Counted from the stretch's first letter, positions 27,431 to 38,264 are shown. The stretch is 64,000 nt of DNA from Comamonas odontotermitis (GCF_014207855.1 NZ_JACHKZ010000004.1:150493-214492), one strand, 5' to 3'. Numbers and translations: made by a program. Notes: a model not told the origin generated them from the sequence alone.

Positions 27431-27736
27431 ATGAAACGTATTCTGATTGCCACGGCACTGGCCCTGAGCGCCAGTGCCCCTGCGTGGGCAGATCAGGCGC
27501 TGGCCCAGTCCAAGAACTGCATGGCCTGTCACTCGGTGGATAAAAAGGTGGTTGGCCCGGCCTTCAAGGACGTAGCCAAGAAGTTTGGCGGACAGGCAGG
27601 TGCAGCCGACATGCTGGCGCAGAAGATCATGAAAGGCAGCTCCGGCGTCTGGGGCCCCGTACCCATGCCCGCCAACACTCAGGTGAGCGAAGCAGAAGCC
27701 AAGACCTTGGCCAACTGGGTGCTGTCGCTCAAATAA
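27431..27736 (+). CDS. Cytochrome c, class I (c551/c552-like)
   Basis: A 101-residue periplasmic monoheme cytochrome. A signal peptide (MKRILIATALALSASAPAWA) precedes the heme motif CMACH (30-34). The fold then has the helix VGPAFKDVAKK and the axial Met79 in VPMPAN. The C-terminal helix is ETAKTLANWVLS-like (EAKTLANWVLSLK). It carries electrons in the periplasm, perhaps to a peroxidase or oxidase; no partner lies next to it. The ATG at 27431 is the only start that gives a signal peptide. Confidence 0.92.
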   Translation: MKRILIATALALSASAPAWADQALAQSKNCMACHSVDKKVVGPAFKDVAKKFGGQAGAADMLAQKIMKGSSGVWGPVPMPANTQVSEAEAKTLANWVLSLK

Positions 27737-27769
27737 ACCGGGCCTTCAATGCAAGGATTGCATTGCCAA

Positions 27770-27827
27770 AGCCCCCTTGCTATTCAATAAATAGCTTTTG
27801 GCGTTTATCCTTCAAGCGCCGGATGCC
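27770..27827. repeat. Short atagct-type intergenic repeat
   Basis: ttgctattcaataaatagc, followed by ttttggcgtttatccttcaagcgccggatgcc, forms two small inverted repeats just after the cytochrome gene. It is the same loose family as elsewhere in the window. Confidence 0.4.
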
Positions 27828-27830
27828 AAA

Positions 27831-27860
27831 AACAAAGCCACCGTCTTCGGTGGCTTTTTA
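27831..27860. terminator. Terminator between cytochrome c and LapA-like gene
   Basis: Stem aagccacc/ggtggctt with loop gtcttc, and a T run on the plus strand and A run on its left, so it can serve both the cytochrome gene and the minus-strand LapA-like gene. Confidence 0.75.
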
Positions 27861-27917
27861 CATGCCTCTGGCACAAAGCCAGAGAAATGCTTGAAATGGG
27901 CTGGTGGCAAAACCACG

Positions 27918-28385
27918 TTACAAGACGCTGCGTGGCCCCGTGTCAGCGTGGCGCATGCGGTCTTCCAGCTGGCCCATATAGGCCGCATTGCTGTTGTCAG
28001 ACTCCTGCGCACGGGCAATCAGGTGCGATTCCAGCTCTGCAAGGCGCACCATCACGGCAGTCTGGCCATCGGCATGCTGACGCTCCAGCACCTGGCGCAG
28101 TTCTGTGAACCGCGACGCTTCTGCCCGGTCGGCCAGCTCGCGCTGGGCAGCCATTTCCTTGTTGTGGCGACGCGCCTCCAGCAGTACCGAGCCCTGCATC
28201 GACAGCACATAGGCCACGAACAGCACGCACAGCAGCACCGTCAGCCCCAGCATCAGCACGCCCAGCGGCGCATGGATGACAGACAGGCCCAGATTGACCT
28301 CGGAAGGAGTGGACAGTGTCTCCCAATTGAGCACTGCCAGACCGCCGATCAGCACGGCAATGATGAGAAGAAGTATGGTTCGCAT
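27918..28385 (-). CDS. LapA-domain (DUF1049-like) inner-membrane protein
   Basis: A 155-residue protein with two N-terminal membrane segments (LLLIIAVLIGGLAVLNW and LGVLMLGLTVLLCVLFVAYVL) around a short loop (TLSTPSEVNLGLSVIHAP), the LapA/YciS hairpin pattern. A long charged helical tail follows (residues 65-150, probably coiled coil). LapA helps control LPS synthesis together with LapB; no lapB is nearby. The ATG at 28385 is well placed before the first segment. Confidence 0.72.
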   Translation of the reverse strand: MRTILLLIIAVLIGGLAVLNWETLSTPSEVNLGLSVIHAPLGVLMLGLTVLLCVLFVAYVLSMQGSVLLEARRHNKEMAAQRELADRAEASRFTELRQVLERQHADGQTAVMVRLAELESHLIARAQESDNSNAAYMGQLEDRMRHADTGPRSVL

Positions 28386-28556
28386 GACAGAACATCGTTG
28401 TTGTGCAATGCACCAACCTTACCACGCAGCGGGCACTATCGTCATGTCAGCCAAGGGAGCGGTTTGCAAGCGGATGTTTGCTATTGTTTTTGCCTATAAA
28501 GTGCTTTACGGACGGACACTAGCGGCCAATTTAGCCCGATTTCTCATGCACAGATA

Positions 28557-28580
28557 CAAAAAACCCGGCAAAGCCGGGCT
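28557..28580 (-). terminator. Terminator of acs transcript
   Basis: Read on the minus strand: cccggc/gccggg stem with short loop, followed by seven T. It is about 365 bases past the acs stop, because a repeat element lies between them. Confidence 0.7.
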
Positions 28581-28592
28581 GGGGGTGAGCGG

Positions 28593-28630
28593 GTGGCGGG
28601 GCCTCTTCCAAGAGGAGGCCTTTTCGCCAC
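28593..28630 (+). terminator. Hairpin with T run
   Basis: ggcctctt/aagaggaggcc stem followed by TTTT, enclosed by outer arms gtggcg/cgccac. It may stop plus-strand transcription or be a palindromic repeat next to the acs terminator. Confidence 0.45.
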
Positions 28631-28641
28631 TTCCTTGCCTT

Positions 28642-28936
28642 AGAACGTGTTTACGATCTCCTCGCGCCGCGACAGTGGCTTTGCGGGGCGCCCGGCTAGG
28701 GATGGGATGCGAGGCGGGGTGCGCAGCCAATAGCGTGCTATTGGCAAGCGCTGCAACGACGCAGACCGCCCCTGACCGGGCGTCCCCAAACCCACTGCCC
28801 CTCTGGGTTGGAGTGAAATCGGGCGATTTCTGTGGGCTGGCCCTTGCTTGCACCCCGGTGCAAGCTGCGGCCCATCGCTTCGAACTCATCCCGATTGCAC
28901 TCCAACGCGGCTGCGTAGAGATCGTAAACACGTTCT
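28642..28936. repeat. 295-bp MITE-like element with terminal inverted repeats
   Basis: The ends are agaacgtgtttacgatctc (28642-28660) and gagatcgtaaacacgttct (28918-28936), a perfect 19-base inverted repeat. Inside are more palindromes: gccaatagcgtgctattggc, gcttgcaccccggtgcaagc, and a pairing of ttggagtg with cactccaa. There is no transposase gene. Open frames in it look non-coding. Another copy end is at 15388. From memory the same element is frequent in Comamonas genomes, where it yields spurious hypothetical proteins; that needs a search. It sits eight bases from the acs stop codon, between the gene and its terminator. Confidence 0.8.
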
Positions 28937-28944
28937 TGCCCTGA

Positions 28945-30945
<2,001 letters not shown>

Positions 30946-31220
30946 TGCTTTGTCTCCTTTGCAACCATTGTAGGTATGAAACTGGCCGCTACTGTGGACC
31001 CTCGCACTTACAAGCATCTGACAAGCAGGGCTCATACCGGAGTTTGGCTTTCACCGCACCCGCTGCAGGCTTTAACCACAACTCTTTTACTCATATTTTC
31101 ATAGCTAGTAGCGCTCTGCCATGTTGCGCAAATTCGGCATTTATTACCCGTTCTTATCTGTACCTTCTGCAATGCGCAAACACCGGTCTCGCTGCGCTTG
31201 AACGGGCGAGCAGAAATTTC

Positions 31221-31251
31221 TTGACGCCGACCCTGGCACGCTCGCTACAAT
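31221..31251 (+). promoter_or_regulatory. Promoter-like site upstream of YqhA-family gene
   Basis: TTGACG (31221-31226) and TACAAT (31246-31251) with 19 bp between, a little longer than ideal. It lies about 150 bp before the YqhA-family start. The rest of the 30946-31404 region has no gene I can support; a catagctagtagcgc-type repeat is near 31100. Confidence 0.4.
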
Positions 31252-31404
31252 GCGCGACCCTCTTTTGCTGCATGTCCCAGCGGGCACGGTCTGGTGGCAC
31301 CAGGCCACGAGACTGGCGCCTTGTGCGCCGCCTGCTGCCATAACCATTCATTTCACCGTTCAGGCAGGCGAAGGAAGTTTTTCGCAACTTCTATCCACCG
31401 CTCC

Positions 31405-32016
31405 ATGTCTCATCCTGAAAACGCTCCCCTGCGCCCTTTGCCAGCGATTATTTTTGCCAGCCGCTGGTTGCAGCTGCCGCTATACCTGGGCTTGATCGTT
31501 GCCCAGCTGGTCTATGTCTGGCATTTCCTCGTCGAGCTGCTCCATCTGGTGGAGGCCGCCTTCGGCAACCAGGAGGCCCTGCGCATCCTGGTCACCTCCG
31601 TCGGCTACTCGCCCGATGTGCAGATCACCTCGCTCAACGAAACCGTGATCATGCTGGTGGTACTGGGCCTGATCGACGTGGTGATGATCTCCAACCTGCT
31701 CATCATGGTGATTGTGGGTGGCTACGAAACCTTTGTAAGCCGCATGCACCTCTACCGCCACCCGGATCAGCCCGAATGGCTGGGCCATGTGAATGCTTCG
31801 GTGCTCAAGGTGAAACTGGGCCTGTCCATCATCGGCATCAGCTCCATCCATCTGCTCAAGACCTTCATCAATGCCGCCAACTACAGCGAGAAGGTGCTGA
31901 TGTGGCAGACCATCATCCATGTGGTGTTCCTACTCTCGGCCATCGCCATCGCTTGGACGGACCGCATCCTGCATCCTCCAGCTGGCCACGCCAATGGACA
32001 CAAAGACGAACACTGA
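31405..32016 (+). CDS. UPF0114/YqhA (TIGR00645) family membrane protein
   Basis: A 203-residue inner-membrane protein with about four hydrophobic segments (LYLGLIVAQLVYVWHFLVELLHLV, IMLVVLGLIDVVMISNLLIMVIVGGYE, GLSIIGISSIHLLKTFI, IIHVVFLLSAIAIAW). The phrase FASRWLQLPLYLGL and the conserved DVVMISNLLIMVIVGGYETFVS fit the family. Function unknown. The ATG at 31405 is chosen over an earlier frame start because the family starts just before FASRW. A terminator follows. Confidence 0.88.
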   Translation: MSHPENAPLRPLPAIIFASRWLQLPLYLGLIVAQLVYVWHFLVELLHLVEAAFGNQEALRILVTSVGYSPDVQITSLNETVIMLVVLGLIDVVMISNLLIMVIVGGYETFVSRMHLYRHPDQPEWLGHVNASVLKVKLGLSIIGISSIHLLKTFINAANYSEKVLMWQTIIHVVFLLSAIAIAWTDRILHPPAGHANGHKDEH

Positions 32017-32046
32017 ACGCACGAGCCGCAACTTCCCTGCCACAGA

Positions 32047-32070
32047 GAGCCCCGCATGCCGGGGCTTTTT
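32047..32070 (+). terminator. Terminator after YqhA-family gene
   Basis: Stem agccccg/cggggct with loop catgc, then TTTTT. It is 30 bp past the stop codon. Confidence 0.85.
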
Positions 32071-32391
32071 GCTTCCCACAGGACAAGAAACACTGCCACG
32101 CCCAAGAATGCGATAACGCGCTGGCTATTTGCAGCAAAAGGCCACATCGATCCAGCAAGCCATGCCATCAGCTGCCAAATTGCCAAAATCATGGCTATTA
32201 ACGGCCATGCATCTGGATTTTTTGTAACAAAATTATTCTTTAATTGTTACAAATTCAACAGCAACCGGCATCCGCTGATACAACCATATAGCGTCGAAAA
32301 GAACTACAAAAACGATAGCAAACCCCGGTCAGGCAGCATCCACATCAGCCGCAAAAACAGCCCTAATTACCCCGGATGAAACCATCATCCT

Positions 32392-32420
32392 TTGATTTTT
32401 TTATCTCAAATCCGTATACT
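32392..32420 (+). promoter_or_regulatory. Sigma-70 promoter of proVWX leader
   Basis: TTGATT (32392-32397) and TATACT (32415-32420) with a 17-bp spacer, next to an AT-rich stretch. The likely start of transcription is near 32427. No other good promoter is seen between here and proV. Confidence 0.65.
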
Positions 32421-32426
32421 AAAACG

Positions 32427-33007
32427 ATGTTTTACAACCTGCAATGCAGGTAATCCGTGCTGCACAACGTCTGCGCGGATCGTCTCCGTCGGGTCTTTGG
32501 CGCCATGCCGAAGTCCGTCTATCGGCCGGAATGCTTCCGGCCCTGATGCCCCGGCGTGGTGGCCTTTGTACAGTGCCCGCCACGCTTGCGTGATTGAAAG
32601 TCCTCCTGACCGGACCTCTTTCAATGCGCACGAGAGACCCTGTACCCCGGGCTCGACCCTGAAGCAGCGCAACTGGCGCCTTTTGGCTTCTGGCATGCAC
32701 GCCCGGTACAGGCAGAAATTGTTGGTCACTATGTGTCCCGCCCCTCACCACGAGGGCTTGCCCGGCTGGCGCCTCCTGCGCCGGCAGGCGGAGCTGTCGG
32801 CATCAGGGTTTGGCTTTCACGGTCCCGTTCCGGGTTCGCGCACCACTGTGCGCGCCCGGTGATGTGCAACTTCATACAAGCCGCTTACGCCTTTTCAAAG
32901 ATCGCAGATCACGGATTTGCTTTTGTTTCACCACCGCCCTCGCCCTCAAGAGGCCCCTGCGGTGGCGCAATCTGGCGCAAGCAGCTTCTGACAAGGGAGG
33001 TGCCTCT
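32427..33007 (+). ncRNA. Long structured 5' leader upstream of proVWX
   Basis: About 580 bases between the promoter and proV without a credible reading frame. Direct reading gives a series of strong hairpins: acctgc/gcaggt (32437-32451), atccgtgc/gcgcggat (32453-32480), ggccgga/tccggcc (32524-32542), gcgtggtgg/ccgccacgc (32554-32585), attgaaag/ctttcaat (32593-32625). A longer-range pair is cctgtacc..gggc with gcccggtacagg (32639-32711). Then ggcgc/gcgcc near 32770 and a GC-rich hairpin around 32830-32859 follow. I cannot assign it to a known riboswitch class. It may sense osmolyte or ions, or be a separate RNA; both are inference. The stretch 32071-32391 before the promoter is AT-rich and shows no gene. 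Confidence 0.5.
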
Positions 33008-34300
33008 ATGGCCAAACAAATCCGTATCGAGCATGTGTTCAAAGTGTTCGGTGATTCCCCCAAACTTGCGCTCGACCTGGTGCGCAAAGGCGCCAGCAAG
33101 CAAGAAGTGATGGAGCAGACCGGCCAGTCGATTGGCGTGTTTGACGCCAACTTCACCATCGAAGCCGGTGAGACCTTTGTCGTCATGGGCCTGTCGGGCT
33201 CGGGCAAATCCACGCTGGTGCGCATGCTCAACCGCCTGATCGAGCCCACCAGCGGCGCCATCGTGGTGGACGGCCACGACATCAACAAACTGGGCGACCG
33301 CGAACTGCGTGCGCTGCGCCGCAAGGACATCAGCATGGTGTTCCAGAGCTTTGCGCTGATGCCGCACCTGACCGTGCTGGACAACACCGCCTTCGGCCTG
33401 GAGCTGGCTGGCGTGGGCCGCCAAGAGCGCCTTGCCGCCGCCGAGCAGGCACTGGAGCAGGTGGGTCTCGCCGGCTGGGGCGCGAGCTACCCGGATGAGC
33501 TCTCGGGCGGCATGCAGCAGCGCGTAGGCCTGGCCCGGGCGTTGGCCTCCGATCCCGCCATCCTGCTGATGGACGAGGCGTTCTCCGCGCTCGACCCCAT
33601 CATCCGCACCGAAATGCAGTCCGAGCTGATGCGGCTGCAAGAGGTCAAGCGTCGCACCATCGTATTCATCTCGCACGACCTGGACGAAGCCATGCGCATT
33701 GGCGATCGCATTGCCATCATGAAGGACGGCCAGGTGCAGCAGGTGGGCACGCCCGACGAGATTCTGCGCAACCCCGCCAACGACTATGTGCGGGCCTTCA
33801 TTCAGGGCGTGGATGCGGCAGCCGTGTTCAAGGCTGGCGATATTGCGCGCCGTGCGATCACCATCGTCAAGGAAAGCGATCAGCGCGGCGCCCGCGCCGC
33901 ATTGCAGCTGCTGCAGGACGAAGACCGCGACTTCGCCTACATCGTCTCGCCGCGCAAGCAGTACCTGGGCACTGTGTCGGCCGATTCATTGCGCAGCGCA
34001 CTGCACGGCCATGTCGGCCCGCTGGGCCTGCAGAACGCCTACCTGAAAAAGGTGGAGCCGATTGCCGCCGATGCGCTGGTCGCCAATCTGTTCGGCCAGG
34101 TAGCGCAAGCCCCCTGCCCACTGCCCGTCTTGCAAGCCGATGGCCGGTTTGCAGGCGTGATCAGCAAGAACACCCTGCTGCGCTTCCTGGACCGGGACAC
34201 CCCTCCGGTGCCGCCCACCGACCCAGCTGTGCTTGCCGCGCAAGCAGCCACCGCCACAACCGCTGAACCCCACAACAACGAGAACAGGATTGCCGCATGA
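33008..34300 (+). CDS. proV: Glycine betaine/proline ABC transporter ATP-binding protein
   Basis: A 430-residue ATPase of the ProU-type importer. The ATG at 33008 follows AAGGGAGG; the frame extends 66 codons upstream through the leader but without similarity. Motifs: IEHVFKVFG, Walker A GLSGSGKSTL, Q-loop FQSFAL, signature LSGGMQQRV, Walker B LLMDEAFSALDP, His switch FISHD. The C-terminal third holds two CBS domains, which sense ionic strength in OpuA relatives. It drives uptake of osmoprotectants with ProW and ProX. It overlaps proW by ATGA. Confidence 0.95.
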   Translation: MAKQIRIEHVFKVFGDSPKLALDLVRKGASKQEVMEQTGQSIGVFDANFTIEAGETFVVMGLSGSGKSTLVRMLNRLIEPTSGAIVVDGHDINKLGDRELRALRRKDISMVFQSFALMPHLTVLDNTAFGLELAGVGRQERLAAAEQALEQVGLAGWGASYPDELSGGMQQRVGLARALASDPAILLMDEAFSALDPIIRTEMQSELMRLQEVKRRTIVFISHDLDEAMRIGDRIAIMKDGQVQQVGTPDEILRNPANDYVRAFIQGVDAAAVFKAGDIARRAITIVKESDQRGARAALQLLQDEDRDFAYIVSPRKQYLGTVSADSLRSALHGHVGPLGLQNAYLKKVEPIAADALVANLFGQVAQAPCPLPVLQADGRFAGVISKNTLLRFLDRDTPPVPPTDPAVLAAQAATATTAEPHNNENRIAA

Positions 34301-35559
34301 GTAAAACCGCCACCACCATCGCCCAGAACACTGCCAGCGACCCTTGGGCAGACACCATGCCCAGCACCGACGCCGCAGCCCCCTGGACGGGCACCGGCGG
34401 CCCTACTGCCGATACCGCTGGCGCAGCCTCCACGGCCAGCACCGCCAGCACGGATCCCTGGGTCGCCGTAGGCGACGTTTCCGGCAACACCGACTGGCTG
34501 GGCGGCCCCGACGCCGTCGCGCAGGCGGCCGACCCATCGCACGCGGCACAAGCGGCGCAGCAGGTGCATGACAGCGGCTTCTCGCTGCACCAGCTGTGGG
34601 ACGGCAGCCTGCCCGTGCAGGACTGGATCAACAGCGGTCTGACCTGGGTGGTTGCGCATTTCCGCCCCTTCTTCCAGGCCGTGCGCGTACCGATTGACGG
34701 CACACTCAATGGCGTGGAACACCTGCTCACCGCCATTCCCATGGTTGCGATGGTCGTCATCCTGTCCCTGGTGGCGTGGCAGTTCGCCGGGGGTGCCTTG
34801 GCCATCGGTGCCATCGTGTCGCTGCTGATCGTCGGCATGCTGGGTATCTGGCATGAGGCGATGGTTACCCTGTCACTGGTTCTGACCTCGCTTGCCTTCT
34901 GCATCATCATTGGCCTGCCGCTGGGCATTCTGCTGGCAAGCAGCGACCGTGCGCAGAAGTTCTTTCGCCCCGTGCTGGACGCCATGCAGACCACGCCCGC
35001 CTTCGTTTACCTGGTGCCCGTGGTGATGCTGTTTGGCATTGGCAACGTGCCTGGTGTGGTCGTCACTATCGTGTTTGCGCTGCCGCCGCTGGTACGCCTG
35101 ACCAACCTCGGTATCCGCCAGGTGCGGCCCGATCTGATCGAAGCCAGCCGCGCCTATGGCGCCTCGCCCCTGCAATTGCTGTGGAAGGTACAGCTGCCGC
35201 TTGCCATGCCCTCGATCATGGCCGGTATCAACCAGGCGCTGATGCTGTCGCTGTCGATGGTGGTGATCGCTTCGATGATTGCCGTGGGGGGCCTGGGCCA
35301 GATGGTGCTGCGCGGCATTGGCCGACTGGACATGGGCCTGGCCACCGTGGGCGGCCTGGGCATCGTGCTGCTGGCCATCCTGCTGGACCGCATCACCCAG
35401 GCCATGGGCCAGCCCCGCCGTGGCGTGCGCCATTGGTGGCAAACCGGCCCCGTGGGCCTCGTGGCCCGCAGCCTGCGCAAGCCGGAACCCGTAGCGCCAA
35501 CTGCCACTGCAAACGCTGCACAAGGCGCACACCAGCCCCGGCCTGCGGCTGCGCACTGA
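34297..35559 (+). CDS. proW: Glycine betaine/proline ABC transporter permease
   Basis: A 420-residue inner-membrane permease. A long N-terminal tail (about residues 1-100) is rich in Ala, Thr, Ser and Asp with repeated DPW/APW, as in E. coli ProW (354 residues) but longer. The membrane part starts with WINSGLTWVVAHFRPFFQAVRVPID and includes the binding-protein-transporter EAA-type loop EASRAYGASPLQLLWKVQLPLAMPSIMAGINQ. The C terminus is again a low-complexity tail (PVAPTATANAAQGAHQPRP). It starts within the proV stop (ATGA). Partners: ProV and ProX. Confidence 0.95.
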   Translation: MSKTATTIAQNTASDPWADTMPSTDAAAPWTGTGGPTADTAGAASTASTASTDPWVAVGDVSGNTDWLGGPDAVAQAADPSHAAQAAQQVHDSGFSLHQLWDGSLPVQDWINSGLTWVVAHFRPFFQAVRVPIDGTLNGVEHLLTAIPMVAMVVILSLVAWQFAGGALAIGAIVSLLIVGMLGIWHEAMVTLSLVLTSLAFCIIIGLPLGILLASSDRAQKFFRPVLDAMQTTPAFVYLVPVVMLFGIGNVPGVVVTIVFALPPLVRLTNLGIRQVRPDLIEASRAYGASPLQLLWKVQLPLAMPSIMAGINQALMLSLSMVVIASMIAVGGLGQMVLRGIGRLDMGLATVGGLGIVLLAILLDRITQAMGQPRRGVRHWWQTGPVGLVARSLRKPEPVAPTATANAAQGAHQPRPAAAH

Positions 35560-35584
35560 GCACCCATTCCACTCATTCATAAAA

Positions 35585-35627
35585 ACCAACGCCTGCGTTT
35601 TTCTACCAAGCGCAGGCAGCTATTAAA
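35585..35627. repeat. Short atagct-type repeat before proX
   Basis: ccaacgcctgcg and cgcaggcagctattaaaaaa make an inverted repeat of the same family as elsewhere, right before the proX ribosome binding site (AAAAGGAG). It may slow transcription between proW and proX. Confidence 0.45.
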
Positions 35628-35638
35628 AAAGGAGCAAC

Positions 35639-36682
35639 ATGTTTCAAACTTCTCCCCTTACTACAGCGCTGCGCAACACCCGCACCGTCCTCACCAGCAG
35701 CCTGCTTGCCGTGGGCCTGGCCGCAGGCACCGGTGCTCAGGCACAGGAATCGCCAGGCAAAGGCGTTCAGGTGCAGCCGTTGCAAAGCTCGATTGCCGAA
35801 GAGACCTTTCAAACCCTGCTGGTGAGCAAGGCCCTCCAGAAGCTGGGTTACGACGTGCAGCCGATCCGCGAAGTGGAGTACGCCACCGCCCACGTCGCCA
35901 TCGCCAACGGCGACGCCACCTTCATGGCCGATCACTGGGACCCGCTCCATGCCGAGTTCTACAAAAACGCAGGCGGCGCGGCCAAGCTCTACCGTGAAGG
36001 CGAATACTCCACCAGCGCCGTGCAGGGCTACCTGATCGACAAGAAGACCGCCGACGCCCACAACATCACCAATATCGAACAGCTCAAGGACCCAAAGATT
36101 GCTGCGCTGTTCGACACCAACGGCGATGGCAAGGCCGATCTGACCGGCTGCACACCCGGCTGGGGCTGTGAAGGAGCCATCGAGCATCAGCTCTCTGCCT
36201 ACAAGCTGCGCGATACCGTCACCCATGTGCAAGGCGCCTATGCGGCACTGATGGCCGACACCATCACACGCTACAAGGCAGGCAAACCCATCCTCTACTA
36301 CACATGGACACCATACTGGGTAAGCGCAGAGCTGCGCCCCGGCCGCGACGTGGTCTGGTTGCAGGTGCCGTTTACCGCGCTGCCAGGCGATCAGGCACAA
36401 ACGAAAACAGCGCTGCCCAATGGCAAGAACTACGGCTTTCCGCTGAACACGCAAAAGATCGTGGCGAACAAACGCTTTACCGATGCCAACCCCGCAGCGG
36501 CCAAGCTGTTCGCCATCATGAAACTGCCTGTTGCCGACATCAACGCGCAGAACCTGGCGATGAAGGACGGTCAGAACAAACCTGCCGACATCGAGCGCCA
36601 CGCCGACGGCTGGATCAAGGCCCACCAGCAGCTCTTTGATGGCTGGATCGAGCAGGCCAAGGCAACAGTCGCCTCCAAATAA
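35639..36682 (+). CDS. proX: Glycine betaine/proline-binding periplasmic protein
   Basis: A 347-residue binding protein of the ProX type. It has a signal peptide ([21 protein letters not shown]) ending before QESPGK. Residues that line the betaine site in ProX relatives, aromatic Trp in [16 protein letters not shown] and YYTWTPYWV, are present. It gives substrate to ProVW in the periplasm. It follows proW by 79 bp with AAAGGAG before the ATG, and is closed by a terminator. A close, broken paralogue follows. Confidence 0.95.
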   Translation: MFQTSPLTTALRNTRTVLTSSLLAVGLAAGTGAQAQESPGKGVQVQPLQSSIAEETFQTLLVSKALQKLGYDVQPIREVEYATAHVAIANGDATFMADHWDPLHAEFYKNAGGAAKLYREGEYSTSAVQGYLIDKKTADAHNITNIEQLKDPKIAALFDTNGDGKADLTGCTPGWGCEGAIEHQLSAYKLRDTVTHVQGAYAALMADTITRYKAGKPILYYTWTPYWVSAELRPGRDVVWLQVPFTALPGDQAQTKTALPNGKNYGFPLNTQKIVANKRFTDANPAAAKLFAIMKLPVADINAQNLAMKDGQNKPADIERHADGWIKAHQQLFDGWIEQAKATVASK

Positions 36683-36695
36683 TTCTTCGCTTCCG

Positions 36696-36721
36696 AGCGG
36701 CACCGTGTGTGCCGCTTTTTC
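36696..36721 (+). terminator. Terminator after proX
   Basis: Stem agcggcac/gtgccgct with loop cgtgt and a TTTTT tail. It separates proX from the second proX-like gene. Confidence 0.85.
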
Positions 36722-36799
36722 ATGCCCGCCGGGTCCAGGCCGCTGGGCTCGAATGGCCCGCACCTGCGCGCCAAGGGCAGCATTCATCCAAGGAGAACC

Positions 36800-37811
36800 A
36801 TGAACCAACACAACACCCGCCGCGCCGCGCTCACAGGCATTCTCACCGCCATGCTGCTGAGCACCGCCGCCCATGCCCAGCCCCCCGATCTGCCGGGCAA
36901 GGGCATTGACGTACTCCCACTCCTGGGCACCGTCGATGAAGAAATGTTCCAGACGCTGATCGTTTCGCGCGCGCTCGAAAAGCTGGGTTACAGCGTCAAA
37001 GCCCCCAAGGGGCTCGAAAACGGCACAGAACATGTGGTGGTGGCCCAGGGCGACGCCACCTTCATGGCCAACCACTGGATTCCGCTGCACCAGAGCTTTT
37101 ATGAACGCAATGGTGGTGCCAAAGTGTTCTACCGCGAAGGCGTGTTCTCCACCAATGCCGCGCAGGGCTACCTGATCGACAAGGCTACCGCTGACAAGTA
37201 CAAGATCACCGACATCATGCAGCTCAAGGACCCCAAGATCGCCAAGCTGTTTGACACCGAGCGATGGCAAGGCGGACCTGACTGGCTGCAACCCCGGCTG
37301 GGGCTGCGAACTTGCCATCAACAAACACCTCAAGGGCCTGGGCCTGGAAGGCAGTATCACCCACAGGCAGGGCAACTACGCAGCCCTGATCGCTGACACC
37401 ATTGCGCGCTACCAGTCTGGCAAGCCGGTGCTCTACTATGTATGGACGCCCTACTGGGTCAACGGCGTGCTCCAGCCGGGCAAGGATGTAGTCTGGCTGC
37501 AAGTGCCCAACATTCCCAAAGCCCTGGGCGATGACGATACCCGTCTGCCCAACGGCAAGAACTATGGCTTCAAGGTGAACAACCAGTACATACTGGCCAA
37601 CAGGAAGTGGACCGATGCCAACCCCGCAGCAGCCAAGCTGTTTGCCACCATACAAGTCCCCATTGAAGACATCACTGCCCAGAACCTGCTGATGCGCAAT
37701 GGCGAGAACAAGACCGCCGACATCAACCGTCATGTGGACAGCTGGATCAAGAAGAACCAGGCCAGATTTGATGGCTGGGTGAAAGAGGCCATGGCAGCAG
37801 CCAAGCGCTGA
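36800..37811 (+). pseudogene. Second proX paralogue, broken by a frameshift
   Basis: A reading frame from ATG 36800 (after AGGAG) gives a signal peptide ([17 protein letters not shown]) and ProX-type sequence up to IAKLFDTE near 37262, then turns into nonsense that stops at 37396. The correct sequence resumes one base later in register from about 37265 ([16 protein letters not shown]) and runs to the end ([23 protein letters not shown]) at 37811. Comparison with proX ([11 protein letters not shown]) shows a loss of two bases or gain of one near 37261-37266. Either a real mutation or a sequencing error. Without the shift it would be a second ProX of about 337 residues. Confidence 0.85.
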
Positions 37812-37907
37812 CCAAGGGCGCGATGCAGGTTGCAACAAGGTTGCAGGTCACACAGGGGGCGTTTGCAACGGAGAGGGAGGCAAAAATCTATAATTTACCC
37901 ACTCACC

Positions 37908-38228
37908 ATGCCCCACCCCTGCCTTACCTGCGGCGCCTGCTGCGCCAGTTTCCGCGTCGATTTCTCGGTCTATGAATCAGATGCCAATGGCGGCCGTGTG
38001 CCCGCAGGCCTTGCAGACGAGATCAACGATTTCACCTGCCGCATGCGTGGCACCGACTATGCGCGGCCGCGCTGCGCGGCGCTGACAGGCACCGTCGGCG
38101 TGCAAGCGGCCTGCGGTATCTACGAATGGCGGCCTTCACCCTGCCGCGAATTTGCAGCGGGCAGCGAAGCCTGCAACCGGGCGCGCCAAAGGCATGGTAT
38201 TCCGGAACTGGAAAGCGGTCTGTACTAG
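37908..38228 (+). CDS. YkgJ-family cysteine cluster protein
   Basis: A 106-residue protein with the CxxCxxCC motif near the N terminus (PCLTCGACCASFRVDF), and three more Cys at CRMRG, CAALTG and CGIYEWRPSPCREF. This pattern fits the UPF0153/YkgJ family, which probably binds zinc or an iron-sulfur cluster. Function unknown. ATG at 37908 is 9 bases before the motif; the longer upstream frame is not supported. Its stop codon lies inside the terminator hairpin. Confidence 0.85.
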   Translation: MPHPCLTCGACCASFRVDFSVYESDANGGRVPAGLADEINDFTCRMRGTDYARPRCAALTGTVGVQAACGIYEWRPSPCREFAAGSEACNRARQRHGIPELESGLY

Positions 38229-38240
38229 ACCGCTTTTTTT
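38214..38240 (+). terminator. Terminator overlapping the ykgJ-like stop codon
   Basis: Stem agcggtct/agaccgct with loop gtact and a run of seven T. The stop codon TAG (38226-38228) lies in the hairpin, so the last codons of the gene are part of the stem. Confidence 0.85.
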
Positions 38241-38264
38241 ATCGCTGCCGCTCCTGCAAAGGCA

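Noticed and set aside
32406..32751. Minus-strand open frames of about 110 residues in the proV leader
   Set aside because: No ribosome binding site or family similarity; the region is better explained by plus-strand RNA structure.
35603..37375. 590-residue open frame on the minus strand through proX and its paralogue
   Set aside because: Shadow in two related genes; repeats in it just mirror the duplication of proX.
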